Shown here in pieces: positions 48,284-57,380 of a DNA stretch of 64,000 nucleotides. Positions within the stretch are counted from its first letter, which is position 1. Each line of letters opens with the position of its first letter. The position numbers and the translations under genes were made by a program. Below the pieces are notes generated by a model that was given only the letters and a program-made list of their open reading frames with translations, searched no databases and was not told where the DNA came from. The stretch lies in the IMG/VR virus record IMGVR_UViG_3300032893_000016, positions 34,147-98,146 of that record; one strand, given 5' to 3'. This DNA is from a virus.

Positions 48284-49153
48284 TTACTCAGCCGCAAGAC
48301 CGCTGGTGTCGTTAGGCGCGGGAATGCGGTGAGCATGGCCCAAGATCGCAATTGGATAAGGCACAGGAGGCTCCTTGTGCAAGAGCAACCGGAATCCCAT
48401 CTCATGATAGTGGGCGAGGAACAGCTTCACCGCGTACCGCTTGGCACGAGCGTGGATATGCGCGGGCGGCAACTTGCCCGACGAATACCACTTATAGGCA
48501 TCGGTGTTCTTGCCAATCTTGAACTTGGCAAGCTTGGCCGCCGCCTGCTCGGCGAAGAGACCGGCGTCGTTCTTCTTGATCTCCTCCGCCTTGCGCTGGG
48601 CATAGATCTGCCCGTACACATCGTCCTCCCGGTTCTGGACCTTGACGAAGGATTCACCAATCTTCCAGCAAAGGGTCTTCAGCGTGGCGTTCCACGGCCG
48701 CTTCTGACCCTTCTCCCACACGGAGGTCGGATCATAACCCGCGTAGCGCCAAATGCTACCCGCAGTCATGCCCTTGCCCTTGTCGCCCGGCTTATTCGGA
48801 TCAGGCGGCACCCCGATCTGAATATGGGCAAGGAGGCCCGCCGCGATGACGGGGCCGATGCCACAAATCGACATGGCCCACTTACCGAGCGGGTTGGCTT
48901 CGGCATACTTCTCCAGCGCCCGCTTGATCTGCTTCTCCATGATGTCATCCTGCATGTTCAGCCAGTTGATGACACTGTGGGGCTCGCCGCTTTCCGACAG
49001 CGCCCGGATCTGGTTGCCCGTCCGGATGCGGCCTTCCTGCATGGTGTAATAGGCGTCGACAAGAAAGCGGGCTTCATCCGCTCCCAAGGTCGCCGCCGAC
49101 TTGGCCAGATCGCGTGATAGCGCACTGACCTTCGGTTCGACTGTCTCGTCCAT
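48284..49153 (-). CDS. HhH protein resembling the IS110 transposase C-terminal domain
   Basis: 289 residues from ATG at 49153. Residues about 100-165 (WAMSICGIGPVIAAGLLAHI, GSIWRYAGYDPTSVWEKG, WNATLKTLCWKIGESF) match the helix-hairpin-helix and following segment of the IS110 Transposase_20 domain. The N-terminal DEDD (RuvC-like) domain of true IS110 enzymes is absent, as are flanking element ends. It is the first gene left of the 2.2-kb repeat array. Known as a phage family of unknown function; probably binds structured nucleic acid. Confidence 0.65.
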   Translation of the reverse strand: MDETVEPKVSALSRDLAKSAATLGADEARFLVDAYYTMQEGRIRTGNQIRALSESGEPHSVINWLNMQDDIMEKQIKRALEKYAEANPLGKWAMSICGIGPVIAAGLLAHIQIGVPPDPNKPGDKGKGMTAGSIWRYAGYDPTSVWEKGQKRPWNATLKTLCWKIGESFVKVQNREDDVYGQIYAQRKAEEIKKNDAGLFAEQAAAKLAKFKIGKNTDAYKWYSSGKLPPAHIHARAKRYAVKLFLAHYHEMGFRLLLHKEPPVPYPIAILGHAHRIPAPNDTSGLAAE

Positions 49154-49278
49154 TGTACTCTTTCTCCTCATTGCCGCAAAATTGCAGCAAGTAGGTACAT
49201 ATGCCTAAGTACACGTCGGCGCAAGAACATTCAGGGTGTAAGGTACTTACTCCGCAGACATAATTCATTTAAGTACAA

Positions 49279-51522
49279 TGGTTCGCTCGCCGGTTCGGTT
49301 CAATTCTGATTTAGTGGTACGCTCTGTGAGTTTGCCTCAATCACGTTGTATGGTACACTCGCCAATCGGTGCTTCAATTGTAAGGCTTGATCCGCTTCTC
49401 CGTTTTGTTTCAATCCAGAAGGATGGTGCTCGCTCTTCAAGATTGTTTCAATTTGACTTACTGGTACTCTCTTGGCAGTTGTTTCAATCTGGTACCTGGT
49501 TCCCTACGGATTATGTTTCAATCGCCATACTGATGGTGCTCTCGCTTTACCTGTTTCAATCATGAAAGCTGGTGCTCTCTTATAGTGTGTTTCCCTGCTG
49601 AGGAGTGGTGCCGGCGTACCGGCCTCAATTATTATAGGTCAATCCGCGGACGTGGTGCGCTTCGGATGTATGTCTCATTCCATCTACTCTGGTACGCTTC
49701 TCGTTGCTGCTTCATTGATTGGGGTGGCACTCTTCTCGGCCATGATTCCATCGGGCTTGTTGGCACTCTCAAATCTTGTAGGTCAATCCTTTTATAAGGT
49801 GCGCTCGAAGATTCTGATTCCCGCGTGTCTACTGGCTCTCTGAAGAAACGTGGGTCAATCATTTTGTTTGGTGCGCTACGAGGTTTTGCTTCGATCATTG
49901 TTGTTGGCGCGCTGAAAGTTGTTGACTCACGTCGAAAACTTGGCGCGCTCAACGAAGATGGTTCAGTCTTTGCAGATGGTACGCTTATCGCATTGCTTCA
50001 AACGTGACCTTGGCGCTCTCTAGTGAATGCTTCCCTTCACAGTCTGGCGGGCTACGCCCACTTACCAACTTTGGGTCAATCATTGTATTTGGCTCACTCC
50101 CGTCTACTGCTTCAATCTGCGAATGTTGGTTCACTTGATGGTGATGCTTCAATCGAGTAACTTGGTACGATCGGAGGAGATGCTTCAATCTGCCTTAATG
50201 GTACTATCAGGTGAAATAGTTTCGATCATTGGTTATGGTACTCTATGTTCACCCGTCTCGTTTTGCTTCATTGGTGCACTCACTTAACTTAAACTCTCTC
50301 AAAGAATGTGGCACGCTGCCTATGCCCGGATCGTTCTAGCGTTATGGTACACGCAGTGTGATATGTCTCGTTCCACGCTAATGATGCGCTGCTCGTGATA
50401 TGCCTCGATCGGAGACGGTGGTGCACTCTGAGGAGAGGTCTCAATTTGGCAGGTTGGTACGCTTTCCAGAAATGCTTCCCTTTCAATCATCGGTGCGCTC
50501 TTCTCGTAGGGGTCATTCTGCGAACTAGGTACTCTCGAGCTTAGTAAATCATTCTACATGCTAGGTGCTCTCGCGGTTCGATGCTTCAATGTTGGGCGTG
50601 GCACACTCGAAGAACCTGCTTCAATCACTTCTTCCGGTACACTAGCACCTGTATCGTTTCACTCGTATTCAGTGGTACTCTCTACATATCAGGGTCAATC
50701 CACAATCTGGTGCGCTGGTGGAAAATGCTTCGCTTCCTTAATTTGGTACTCTTGTAACTTTTGGGTCAATCCGACCTATTGGTGCACTTCCACTTCGTTT
50801 CGCTTCTATGCTCAGGTGCTCTCGCGTCAGTAGGCTCAATCGAAGAGCATGGCCAGCGGGACGCCGGCTCATTTCTTTTGTTTCACTCGGTTTATAGGGT
50901 ACTCTCATATACACCTGATTCAATTGATCCATTGGCACGCTATCCGGATGGATGCTTCAATCAGCCAACTTGGTACAATCGGGGTGTTGTTTCGATCCGC
51001 AATACTGGTACACTCGTATTGCAGTGTCTCGCTGTTCCTTCATGGTACTTCTTCGTCTCACAGGCTCGATCACACACTGCCGGTTCTCTCCCTAAGTTTG
51101 TCTCGATCATAATACTTGGAGCTCTCTTACAATATGTACTCAATCAGTTCATATGGCGCACTCATTCATAATGTTTCATTCAGCAGCCATGGTCCGCTCG
51201 GAATACGTAGATTCAATCCACGACAATGGTACGCTAAAGTTTCAGGTTTCGATCTATAACAATGGTCCACACTCATGTCAAGGAACTCGTTCCAGCGTAT
51301 TGGTGCGCTTCCCAAGGGAGGCTCAATCATTCTGTTGGTACTCTAGGCACATTTGCTTCAATCGCGGTGGATGGTTCACTTCCGCCAATGCTTCAATTAC
51401 TCGATATGGTGCTCTTACGTTCTCTGCTTCAATCATTCGTTTTGGTTCGTTTCTGTGGTATGTTTTCAATCAGGGAGTTTGGTGCTCGCTGTATACACTG
51501 TTTCAATCTCCATGGTTTAGGT
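49279..51522. repeat. Array of about 62 degenerate 36-bp two-box units
   Basis: Plus-strand unit: box B TGGTRCDCTC, 8-10 variable bases, box A (tgYTTCAATC), 8-9 variable bases, then the next box B; mean period about 36 bp. I counted about 62 box-B positions. Common box-B forms are TGGTACTCTC, TGGTGCGCTC and TGGCACTCTC; box A varies to CTCAATC, TTCGATC, GTCAATC and TTCATTC. Variable segments show no obvious repeats. Spacing is far more constant than sequence, as in protein- or RNA-binding site arrays. Not coding and not a normal CRISPR. Confidence 0.85.
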
Positions 51523-51543
51523 TCATTGGCGCGCGGGGCGTAT

Positions 51544-51561
51544 TGTTGCACGGATGCAACA
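51544..51561. other. Stem-loop at array end
   Basis: TGTTGCA cgga TGCAACA, a perfect 7-bp stem, lies 22 bases after the last unit. GGATGCAACA recurs in the stem at about 52091-52109 inside the start of the lipoprotein gene (CCGGATG/CATCCGG). Confidence 0.5.
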
Positions 51562-51737
51562 CAGGTTCGCTCGGGCTAGACTACCCCGACACGCGCTGGC
51601 GTTCACAATGTGAAACAGCAAGGCCAAGGGCTGACGGGTTCGGGCGCATCAAGGCGCATAATGGGGTTGTGTCAGACCTTGGCAGATATGTAGGCAATTG
51701 CGAGCCGGCGTTCAAGCTTCTTGGCGAGGGATAGTAC

Positions 51738-52148
51738 TTACTGCTTGCGCGGCTGCTGATCAACCCGGTCGGATGGGCGAGCACCAGCGGCAAACCCTGT
51801 ACCTGCGCCATATTGAGACTGGCTGGAGGTATAGCTTTCAAGTACCCCATGATCGTCAAATGTTATACTAACGAAAGAAAATCGACTATCCGCCCCGCCA
51901 ACAAAAGCACCAACTATCGGAATGAAGTTCTCTGGCCTTGCCTGCGCCTGCATATAGTTGTACGTCAGCACACGCCTTCCATCCGACAGCAAGGTATTGC
52001 CGGTCGGCTGCCCTAGTCGTTCTACAACCTGATCGTACGTGGTCTTGCCCCTTTCAAAGCTGACCAAATTACGCTCATCCACCTTAACACCGGATGCAAC
52101 ACATCCGGATAGTAACGCACAAGCAAGCAAAGTCAGAACCTTCTTCAT
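51738..52148 (-). CDS. Lipoprotein of the SmpA/OmlA-like type
   Basis: 136 residues. VLTLLACALLSGC at the start is a signal peptide with a lipobox (LSGC). The body has DERNLVSFERGKTTYDQVVE, RLGQPTGNTLLSDGRRVLTY and FIPIVGAFVGG, matching SmpA/OmlA/BamE-like small lipoproteins. Probably an outer-membrane lipoprotein; could alter the envelope or block superinfection. Confidence 0.8.
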   Translation of the reverse strand: MKKVLTLLACALLSGCVASGVKVDERNLVSFERGKTTYDQVVERLGQPTGNTLLSDGRRVLTYNYMQAQARPENFIPIVGAFVGGADSRFSFVSITFDDHGVLESYTSSQSQYGAGTGFAAGARPSDRVDQQPRKQ

Positions 52149-52746
52149 ATCCTATCCTCCAAATTGCATGCCATGCTGCCATGGTCATCAATAGTACCAG
52201 CTATGCCTTATCGTAATCCTTTTCAAGTACCCATCCAATCCCATGCTTAATTCACAGTTCAGACCAATTCTAGCTACATGCTCAGAACTACCACATGGGG
52301 GGTTGAAGAAGACATGATCACTGCTTATGCCGGAGGGCAAGTGCGTACACTTGCTAATCCCCTAAGCAGTGATCAGTCCGAGGGTTACCATGGGTAGGCC
52401 GTGTCAGACACCCGGTTCCGCTGAGGGTCCAGGTTCCCAAGTTCCTAGTTCACCGCTTACTCAGCCGCGGTGGGATCTACCCCGTCTTGGTTCAACACTA
52501 GGGTCGCCAATACTCCATGCCCCAGTTTGGCTACCTTCGACTGGCATGCTGGTGCAACGATTGCGTCCACGCCAGACTAGCTTGAGGCAGGAGGTGCCCG
52601 ATCAGAGTGCGAATGCGCCACGCGCGAGGTGCCACGGGGCCTTGCTGTGCTCAAGCTTTAAACCATACCAACAAGGTTGGGCATCTTGATTTTTCAAACT
52701 GGTATGACTATGATGCGCGGAGCTTTTTAGCTGGGCGGCAAACCAA
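52149..52746. ncRNA. 598-bp non-coding divergent region, candidate structured RNA or cis-site
   Basis: No credible gene. GATCACTGCTTA (52316-52327) pairs perfectly with TAAGCAGTGATC (52363-52374) and encloses GCAAGTG-CGTA-CACTTGC (52337-52354). Further stems: CACCGC/GCGGTG near 52451-52470, CCAAC/GTTGG at 52668-52680 followed by a T-run at 52690, and CATACCA/TGGTATG (52664-52670 with 52700-52706). GGTTC/AGTTC words recur five times. It separates minus-strand and plus-strand transcription, so it may also hold promoters, an origin or a packaging site. Confidence 0.5.
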
Positions 52747-53541
52747 ATGAGCAATCGTTCGCGGTCCAAGGTCGATGCGTCGGCCTTGGCGAGTAGCATT
52801 CAAACGATTTTAAGCCCCAAGCTTTTCAAAGAAGTAGAAGCCCTTTGCGTGCAGGCCATCGCAAGCTCAGGCAATCATGATGCGGTACGCCGGCGTATTG
52901 GTGGTGTCATCTTTCAGATGCGGATGCTGAGCATGGCCGCCTTTGGCCATGAAACAATCGACACCTACATGCTGAGCCAGCTTCTCGAACGGACCAATCC
53001 CGATTACAAGCCGCCAATGGCCAGCGATGCGCCGACGCGCAAAGACCCGATCACGGAAATGGAAAATCGCCATCAGCTGGATGCGGATCAGCTCTCCGCC
53101 GCGATGATCTTCCGGGAAATGTGGACGGCATGGGGGCGCTTCCTTCAGATCACCAGCCGCAATTACGAAGGCCAAGGTGATGGCGGCAACCGCAGCAAAG
53201 CCCTCAATCCCATCGACGTCATGTCGCAGGATGTGTATGAGAAGTGGCAGAACATTTTCGTTCCTTGGGCGCGCGCCAGCAAAGAACGCGCTGTGCCCCG
53301 TCGGCGCTTCGGCAAGGTCCTTCCGGAACATATCCTTTTCGAGGTGATCGTCAAGGGGAACTTCCCTGACGAAGTCGACCGCCAGCTCAATCTCGTGCCG
53401 GGTAGCGCCAAGAAGTGCTTGAAGCAGGAGCTGAAGCTCATGCTCGATCCGGATTGCATTGCCCGCGCCGAGGCCAAGGAAGCGGCCTTGACGGCGGAGG
53501 AGCAGCGCCGTGGTATTCCACTTGACGCGGCTGCGGCCTGA
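52747..53541 (+). CDS. Unknown 264-aa protein, first of plus-strand operon
   Basis: Helical, charged protein with VRRRIGGVIFQMRMLSMAAF and a central DPITEMENRHQLDADQLSAA. Position after the divergent region could fit a terminase small subunit or regulator, but no motif supports that. Alphaproteobacterial-phage-like composition. Function unknown. Confidence 0.65.
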   Translation: MSNRSRSKVDASALASSIQTILSPKLFKEVEALCVQAIASSGNHDAVRRRIGGVIFQMRMLSMAAFGHETIDTYMLSQLLERTNPDYKPPMASDAPTRKDPITEMENRHQLDADQLSAAMIFREMWTAWGRFLQITSRNYEGQGDGGNRSKALNPIDVMSQDVYEKWQNIFVPWARASKERAVPRRRFGKVLPEHILFEVIVKGNFPDEVDRQLNLVPGSAKKCLKQELKLMLDPDCIARAEAKEAALTAEEQRRGIPLDAAAA

Positions 53542-53605
53542 TTGCGTACTTGAACATGCCCCCGTATGACTGCATATAGGAAGGGATTTTCAATGAGGGC
53601 AATTC

Positions 53606-53659
53606 ATGGCATCGGTTTCGTTCCCCCCGTTTGAACTTATTGCCCCACTCGCCCCATGA
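53606..53659 (+). CDS. Possible 17-aa coupling peptide
   Basis: AGGG then ATG at 53606 opens a 17-codon frame whose TGA overlaps the ATG of the next gene. The next gene lacks its own good ribosome-binding site, so this may serve translational coupling. Low certainty. Confidence 0.35.
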   Translation: MASVSFPPFELIAPLAP

Positions 53660-53862
53660 CAGTATTCGGGGGGCTGACAGCAGGTGAACTGCCTAGCAGA
53701 ACGATGGTCCTGCACAAACCATCCGGTCTGAAGTGCATGGTCATTAGTACTAAAGCCAACAATACGGCTGTGCTCGAGTTCCCCAAAGGGGCCGTCATCG
53801 ACATCGACATTGGCATGCTGGAAATTTTGCCGCCTGAGGAGCAGTTGACCAATGCCCCGTAA
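53656..53862 (+). CDS. Small beta-rich 68-aa protein
   Basis: MTVFGGLTAGELPSRTMVLH, then VISTKANNTAVLEFPKGAVI: a short beta-barrel-like protein. Overlaps the next gene's start by 11 bases. Function unknown. Confidence 0.6.
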   Translation: MTVFGGLTAGELPSRTMVLHKPSGLKCMVISTKANNTAVLEFPKGAVIDIDIGMLEILPPEEQLTNAP

Positions 53863-54874
53863 GTTCTACCTGAACAGGACGATCACCCGCGGTGCCCCCG
53901 CCAACATTGATGAAGGCATCTGGCCCGCGCCCGGCCCGGACGGATCACATTTACTTAAGGATCGGATCGTTTGGGAGTGCACCAGGCAAACCTACGGTAT
54001 TGTCGCGGACGATGCGGAAGCCGGTTACGAAACAGTGCCTGTCACGATCGTGCCGGGGGATCACGAGTTCTTTACGTTACCTGTGGAATGGTTGCGGGAT
54101 GAAATTGGCCTCCAGCCCATTGGAGCCTATGCTGTGCAAGCCTCTGTCAATCGTGCCAAGGCAGCGGCAGTACGCGCAGCATCCGAAGCACTCCGCAACC
54201 CGGATGGTCTTTACGAGCGGCGTGAACAGCTCGGCGCTGATGGAACGGTGCGCAAGGCTCATTACAAGGTAAATGCGCGAGGCGAGCAGCCCATCGACAC
54301 CATCAGCCGCCTTGGCTGGGATGCTCATTTTTCTGGTGGGTGCGTCATCCGCTACCTGCGCCGCGACAAGGATGTGGCCCACAGCGAGGAGAGCGCCCGC
54401 TGGTACTACCGCCGCATCAAACAAAACGCTGCCAAAGAAAACGAGAACCCTCATCCCCATACTTTCGGCGAATGGGAGACGGTGTTGAACGAACTTGCCG
54501 CCGAGCTTACCCTTGAGGAAATAGCAATTGTCTCGAAAGGAGACCCCATGCAACTTGGACAGATCAACGCGAACCGGCGCAACCGGAACTTGGATGAGCT
54601 CGACCAGCACGGCTACAATGCCCTGCATGGTCAGGCCCGCACCAATTTCGGTGACGCCTTCAATCAGGATGCCTTCGATCACAGCCTGTGCGTCGGCATC
54701 AATTATCATCCCAACAATATCGCCCCCAAGGCCGATGACATCGTCGAGGAGATCGTGCAGGAGCAGGCCGATGCTCCCGCCCCGGATGCGCCGCCGCCTG
54801 ACGCCGGCACGGACAATGAGAAGACCGGCGAACAGGCTCAGCAGGATGGCCAGCAGAAGGAGGGCGATCCCTAG
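53852..54874 (+). CDS. DUF3310-domain-like protein
   Basis: 340 residues. Central region PIDTISRLGWDAHFSGGCVI, then RYLRRDKDVAHSEESARWYY matches the DUF3310 pattern (PID.i...g.d...g..iKYi.R......edl.ka.wYl). That domain is common in phage nucleotide-metabolism-type genes. The N-terminal 140 residues are a separate part; the last 60 are Pro/Asp/Gln-rich disorder. Confidence 0.65.
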   Translation: MPRKFYLNRTITRGAPANIDEGIWPAPGPDGSHLLKDRIVWECTRQTYGIVADDAEAGYETVPVTIVPGDHEFFTLPVEWLRDEIGLQPIGAYAVQASVNRAKAAAVRAASEALRNPDGLYERREQLGADGTVRKAHYKVNARGEQPIDTISRLGWDAHFSGGCVIRYLRRDKDVAHSEESARWYYRRIKQNAAKENENPHPHTFGEWETVLNELAAELTLEEIAIVSKGDPMQLGQINANRRNRNLDELDQHGYNALHGQARTNFGDAFNQDAFDHSLCVGINYHPNNIAPKADDIVEEIVQEQADAPAPDAPPPDAGTDNEKTGEQAQQDGQQKEGDP

Positions 54875-54928
54875 CAGTAAGTTCACCCGCGCCCGGCCCG
54901 CATGATCGATCCCCAACGGGCGCGGTTC

Positions 54929-54960
54929 GGGCGGCGAGCTTTTCGGCGGGCTCGCCGCCC
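54929..54960 (+). terminator. Strong GC-rich stem-loop between genes
   Basis: GGGCGGCGAGC (54929-54939) pairs with GCTCGCCGCCC (54950-54960), loop TTTTCGGCGG. It is followed by ACTTACTTTTAG, so it may end the transcript after 54874 or attenuate the downstream genes. Confidence 0.6.
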
Positions 54961-54980
54961 ACTTACTTTTAGAGTAGCAC

Positions 54981-55307
54981 ATGGCAAAGAAAAAAGAAGA
55001 ACCACCCAAGACAGTGTACAAAGTCGCCCGCCTCTTTCACGAAGGGGAGGATGGCATGACCTTCTCGCCTTTTGAGGACCCTGTTGTGGATCAGAAGGCC
55101 ATCCCGATTACAGACGCCCAACAGGCTTGGGCGCTCGCTGATGAACGTGCCCGCAAGTCAGGCGTGCCCCACGGGGTGTTCGCCTTGGTCGATGTGCGCC
55201 GTCCTGAAACCTATGTCCACGGGCAGCTCACCAAGGATGCCCACGATCCGTCGTCGCCCGTCCACCTTTTTCGCTTGCGCCCGAGGGTGCGCCTTTCCAA
55301 TGAGTGA
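54981..55307 (+). CDS. Unknown 108-aa protein
   Basis: Lys-rich start (MAKKKEEPPKTVYKVARLFH) and a compact body with FEDPVVDQKAIPITDAQQA. Its stop overlaps the next start by 8 bases. Function unknown. Confidence 0.6.
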   Translation: MAKKKEEPPKTVYKVARLFHEGEDGMTFSPFEDPVVDQKAIPITDAQQAWALADERARKSGVPHGVFALVDVRRPETYVHGQLTKDAHDPSSPVHLFRLRPRVRLSNE

Positions 55308-55533
55308 CAAGCCCACGCGCATCCCTGTGTCGCACGCAGAGTTCGCCCGGAGCGCCAGCTACCTTGCGAGCAGCGCGACGAAATGGGTGGGTGATATTTC
55401 CGGCAATGTGGTCATGGGGCTGGACAGCTCGACCAAGCCGCTGAAAGAAGAAGCACTTGATCGCTTCCGCAAAGAGATTTTGACGCAACTTAACTTCGCC
55501 ACAGGATATGAAAGGGACTATCAAAATGAATGA
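55300..55533 (+). CDS. Unknown 77-aa protein
   Basis: ATG at 55300, in a frame offset from its neighbours; product MSDKPTRIPVSHAEFARSAS, Ser/Ala-rich with a helical end. Overlaps both neighbours by 8 bases. Function unknown. Confidence 0.6.
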   Translation: MSDKPTRIPVSHAEFARSASYLASSATKWVGDISGNVVMGLDSSTKPLKEEALDRFRKEILTQLNFATGYERDYQNE

Positions 55534-55927
55534 GAACCGGAACATCGCCAACATCAACATGCTGGCGGATTACATCGAGCAGCATACCGAACTCGAATTC
55601 AACATGGCAGAAGCGATGGCTGACCCCAAGTGTGGCTCGGCAGGCTGCATCGGCGGGTTCGCCGCGGTCCTTTGGCCGGAGGTGCGGGCCTGTGGCAGCT
55701 CTGCTGACAATCGCCCGTTCTCTTTCTACGACGACGTCCTTGCAAATAAGCTCGGCATCGACCAGCGCACGGTTAATGATCTGTGCTACCCCGGCTACTA
55801 CCAGCTCATCCCCCGTGAGGTCGCGGTCGCGGAGCTGCGGAGCTTGGCCGAAACCGGGCAAGTCACATGGCCGCCCATCCAGAAGTATTTGAAGGAACAT
55901 GACATCACTCAACAGGCCGATCTGTAA
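55526..55927 (+). CDS. Unknown 133-aa protein with Cys/Trp motif
   Basis: ATG at 55526 behind AAAGGGA. NINMLADYIEQHTELEFNMA and KCGSAGCIGGFAAVLW, then PGYYQLIPREVAVAEL. The CG..GC...A..L pattern is common in small phage and alphaproteobacterial proteins. Function unknown. Confidence 0.65.
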   Translation: MNENRNIANINMLADYIEQHTELEFNMAEAMADPKCGSAGCIGGFAAVLWPEVRACGSSADNRPFSFYDDVLANKLGIDQRTVNDLCYPGYYQLIPREVAVAELRSLAETGQVTWPPIQKYLKEHDITQQADL

Positions 55928-56241
55928 TGGCAAGCGAAATCCAGCTCGACACGGAGCTGATGAAGAAGATCATCGACATCCTTCGCTGGGGTCGTGTCTA
56001 CACAAGCCGGGTGCATGGCCGGGTCGACGCGAACGCAACTAAGGTCACGATTGTCGACCTTAACCAACCTGCCGACAAACAGGTCCTGATCGAGTACCCT
56101 TTTACCGAAACGGCCGAACATTCCATTCAGGCTGCCAAGGATGGGATGGTGGCGGGCAAGATCATCGAGCTTCTGATTACCAGCTTGCGGCCCGCGCCTG
56201 AAGGTCCGCCAGAGCCGTCCCCGCAGGAGGAACGAGAATGA
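55927..56241 (+). CDS. Unknown 104-aa protein
   Basis: Alpha/beta protein ending in EGPPEPSPQEERE. Start overlaps the previous stop by one base and its end overlaps the NYN gene by 4 bases. Function unknown. Confidence 0.6.
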   Translation: MASEIQLDTELMKKIIDILRWGRVYTSRVHGRVDANATKVTIVDLNQPADKQVLIEYPFTETAEHSIQAAKDGMVAGKIIELLITSLRPAPEGPPEPSPQEERE

Positions 56242-56834
56242 CAAAGCTCAATGTCATGACCCCTATCGCCTACGCAGGCGAGCGCTACTCGGTTATCGTC
56301 GACGGGCATGGCTTCTACGGCATGCTCCGCGCGGTGGGCTGGCATGTCGACTTCAAGCGCGTGCTGGACCTTGGGCGGCCCGGCCGTCGCATCGAGGCGC
56401 TGTACTTCACGCCGCTGGATGAAGAGAACGCGGACGAGCATAATCCGGTCATCCCGCTGATTGACTTCCTCGGCTACAATGGTTGGGGCATCACGACGAA
56501 AGACTTTACTAACGACTCGCGCCTGCAGTCTGGACGCCGGCGTCCTTCTCTCGTGCCTGAAATGAGTGTAGCGCTCTGCCGCGCTGCGGATTACGTGGAC
56601 CGCTTCATCCTTTTCAGCGGCGACCCCGAACTCGAGCCCGCCATCAACTATGTACAGGCGCGCGGCAAGCCTGTGACGATCGTGGGCGCGGTCGAACAAG
56701 GCTTGGTGGCGGATGGGCTGCGCCGCGCCGCCTTTGACGTCCGGGAGCTGAACAGCCCCGCGATGCGGCACTTTCTGGAAAAGACGCGCCCGGCCCCGGA
56801 CGGCGCAAGCATCCCCTTGGTGTCCTCGGCTTAA
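56238..56834 (+). CDS. NYN/LabA-like PIN-fold nuclease
   Basis: 198 residues. YSVIVDGHGFYGMLRAVGWH, then ALYFTPLDEENA and ADYVDRFILFSGDPELEPAI carry the acidic residues of the NYN (LabA/DUF88) fold: D in VDGHGF, a second acid, and SGD near residue 135. Probable RNA- or DNA-cleaving enzyme; target unknown. Last gene before a 291-bp terminator region. Confidence 0.78.
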   Translation: MTKLNVMTPIAYAGERYSVIVDGHGFYGMLRAVGWHVDFKRVLDLGRPGRRIEALYFTPLDEENADEHNPVIPLIDFLGYNGWGITTKDFTNDSRLQSGRRRPSLVPEMSVALCRAADYVDRFILFSGDPELEPAINYVQARGKPVTIVGAVEQGLVADGLRRAAFDVRELNSPAMRHFLEKTRPAPDGASIPLVSSA

Positions 56835-57125
56835 CGCAGCCGGATACCGACCTTCCGTCTCCCCTCCCTACTGGCTGGCCAGCCGGAAAATCTGCCCGCC
56901 AGAACCTGTCCTAGAGGCTCGCCGCCTCCCCCATTGATTTCCGTAGGGTTTTTCATTCCCAAAATTTGGAAATACCCCCATTTTCCAGGCATGCCCGGAC
57001 AAAACCCAGGTTTTCCGCCGTCCGGGGCTGCCTCAAAAGAATTTAAAAGTAGTACTCTTTTTTATTGCATTGTGTACATAAATCGCCCAATATCCTTTCA
57101 TTGAAAAACGCCTCAGGAGGGCAAC
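56835..57125 (+). terminator. 291-bp gap with strong stem-loops
   Basis: GGCTGGCCAGCC near 56872-56883 and a long stem around 56994-57029 (GCCCGGACAAAACC with GGTTTT...GTCCGGGGC). Then AT-rich DNA with a GTAC-containing box AGTAGTACTCTTTTTTA before the RBS at 57111. Likely a terminator for the operon ending at 56834 and a promoter for the next pair. Confidence 0.5.
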
Positions 57126-57320
57126 ATGGAAAAGCAAGAAGACCTGAATGGTTTCGCCGCCGCGATCCGGGAACTTTCCCCCGAAGAGCGCCCGGCCTAC
57201 GATGCAGACCCCAGCGTCAAGGACCTGGAACAGTCCATGTACGATGACGTGGAATTCAATCCCGAAGCTGATCGCGCCGCCGAGGTCGAAGAGACCAAGG
57301 CCCGCGCCAGCGACGCCTAA
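57126..57320 (+). CDS. Small acidic 64-aa protein
   Basis: Behind CCTCAGGAGGGC (57111-57122). Acidic helix (MEKQEDLNGFAAAIRELSPE...). Shares its RBS leader with the next gene. Function unknown. Confidence 0.65.
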   Translation: MEKQEDLNGFAAAIRELSPEERPAYDADPSVKDLEQSMYDDVEFNPEADRAAEVEETKARASDA

Positions 57321-57380
57321 CATCCCTTGCAATTAAGTACCTAAATGCCTATTTTCAATGTGCCTCAGGAGGGCAACAAA

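Larger units (their letters stand above)
49154..51737. other. 2.6-kb stretch with no convincing gene
   Basis: Contains the leader of the HhH gene (49154-49278), the 36-bp repeat array (49279-51522), a perfect 7-bp stem with a 4-base loop (51544-51561, TGTTGCA/TGCAACA) and an unexplained 175-bp tail. Open frames exist in the array (up to 193 codons) but they follow the box sequence rather than a protein pattern. Confidence 0.75.

Noticed and set aside
48284-49153. IS110 insertion sequence
   Set aside because: The DEDD catalytic domain and element ends are missing; the protein matches a phage family with only the HhH part.
49279-51522. CRISPR array
   Set aside because: Box A read backwards resembles a CRISPR repeat end, but the units have two short boxes and 8-10 base variable parts, far shorter than spacers, and no cas genes are present.
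49278-51734. Protein genes inside the array
   Set aside because: Frames of 60-193 codons exist on both strands, but they track the box sequence, lack ribosome-binding sites, and the repeat period of about 36-37 bp does not keep one frame.
51560-51735. tRNA gene after the array
   Set aside because: GGTTCG-like words are present but no cloverleaf with acceptor, D and anticodon stems can be drawn.
52369-52689. 106-codon plus-strand frame in the divergent region
   Set aside because: Pro/Ser/Arg-rich, no ribosome-binding site, crosses strong stems; treated as non-coding.
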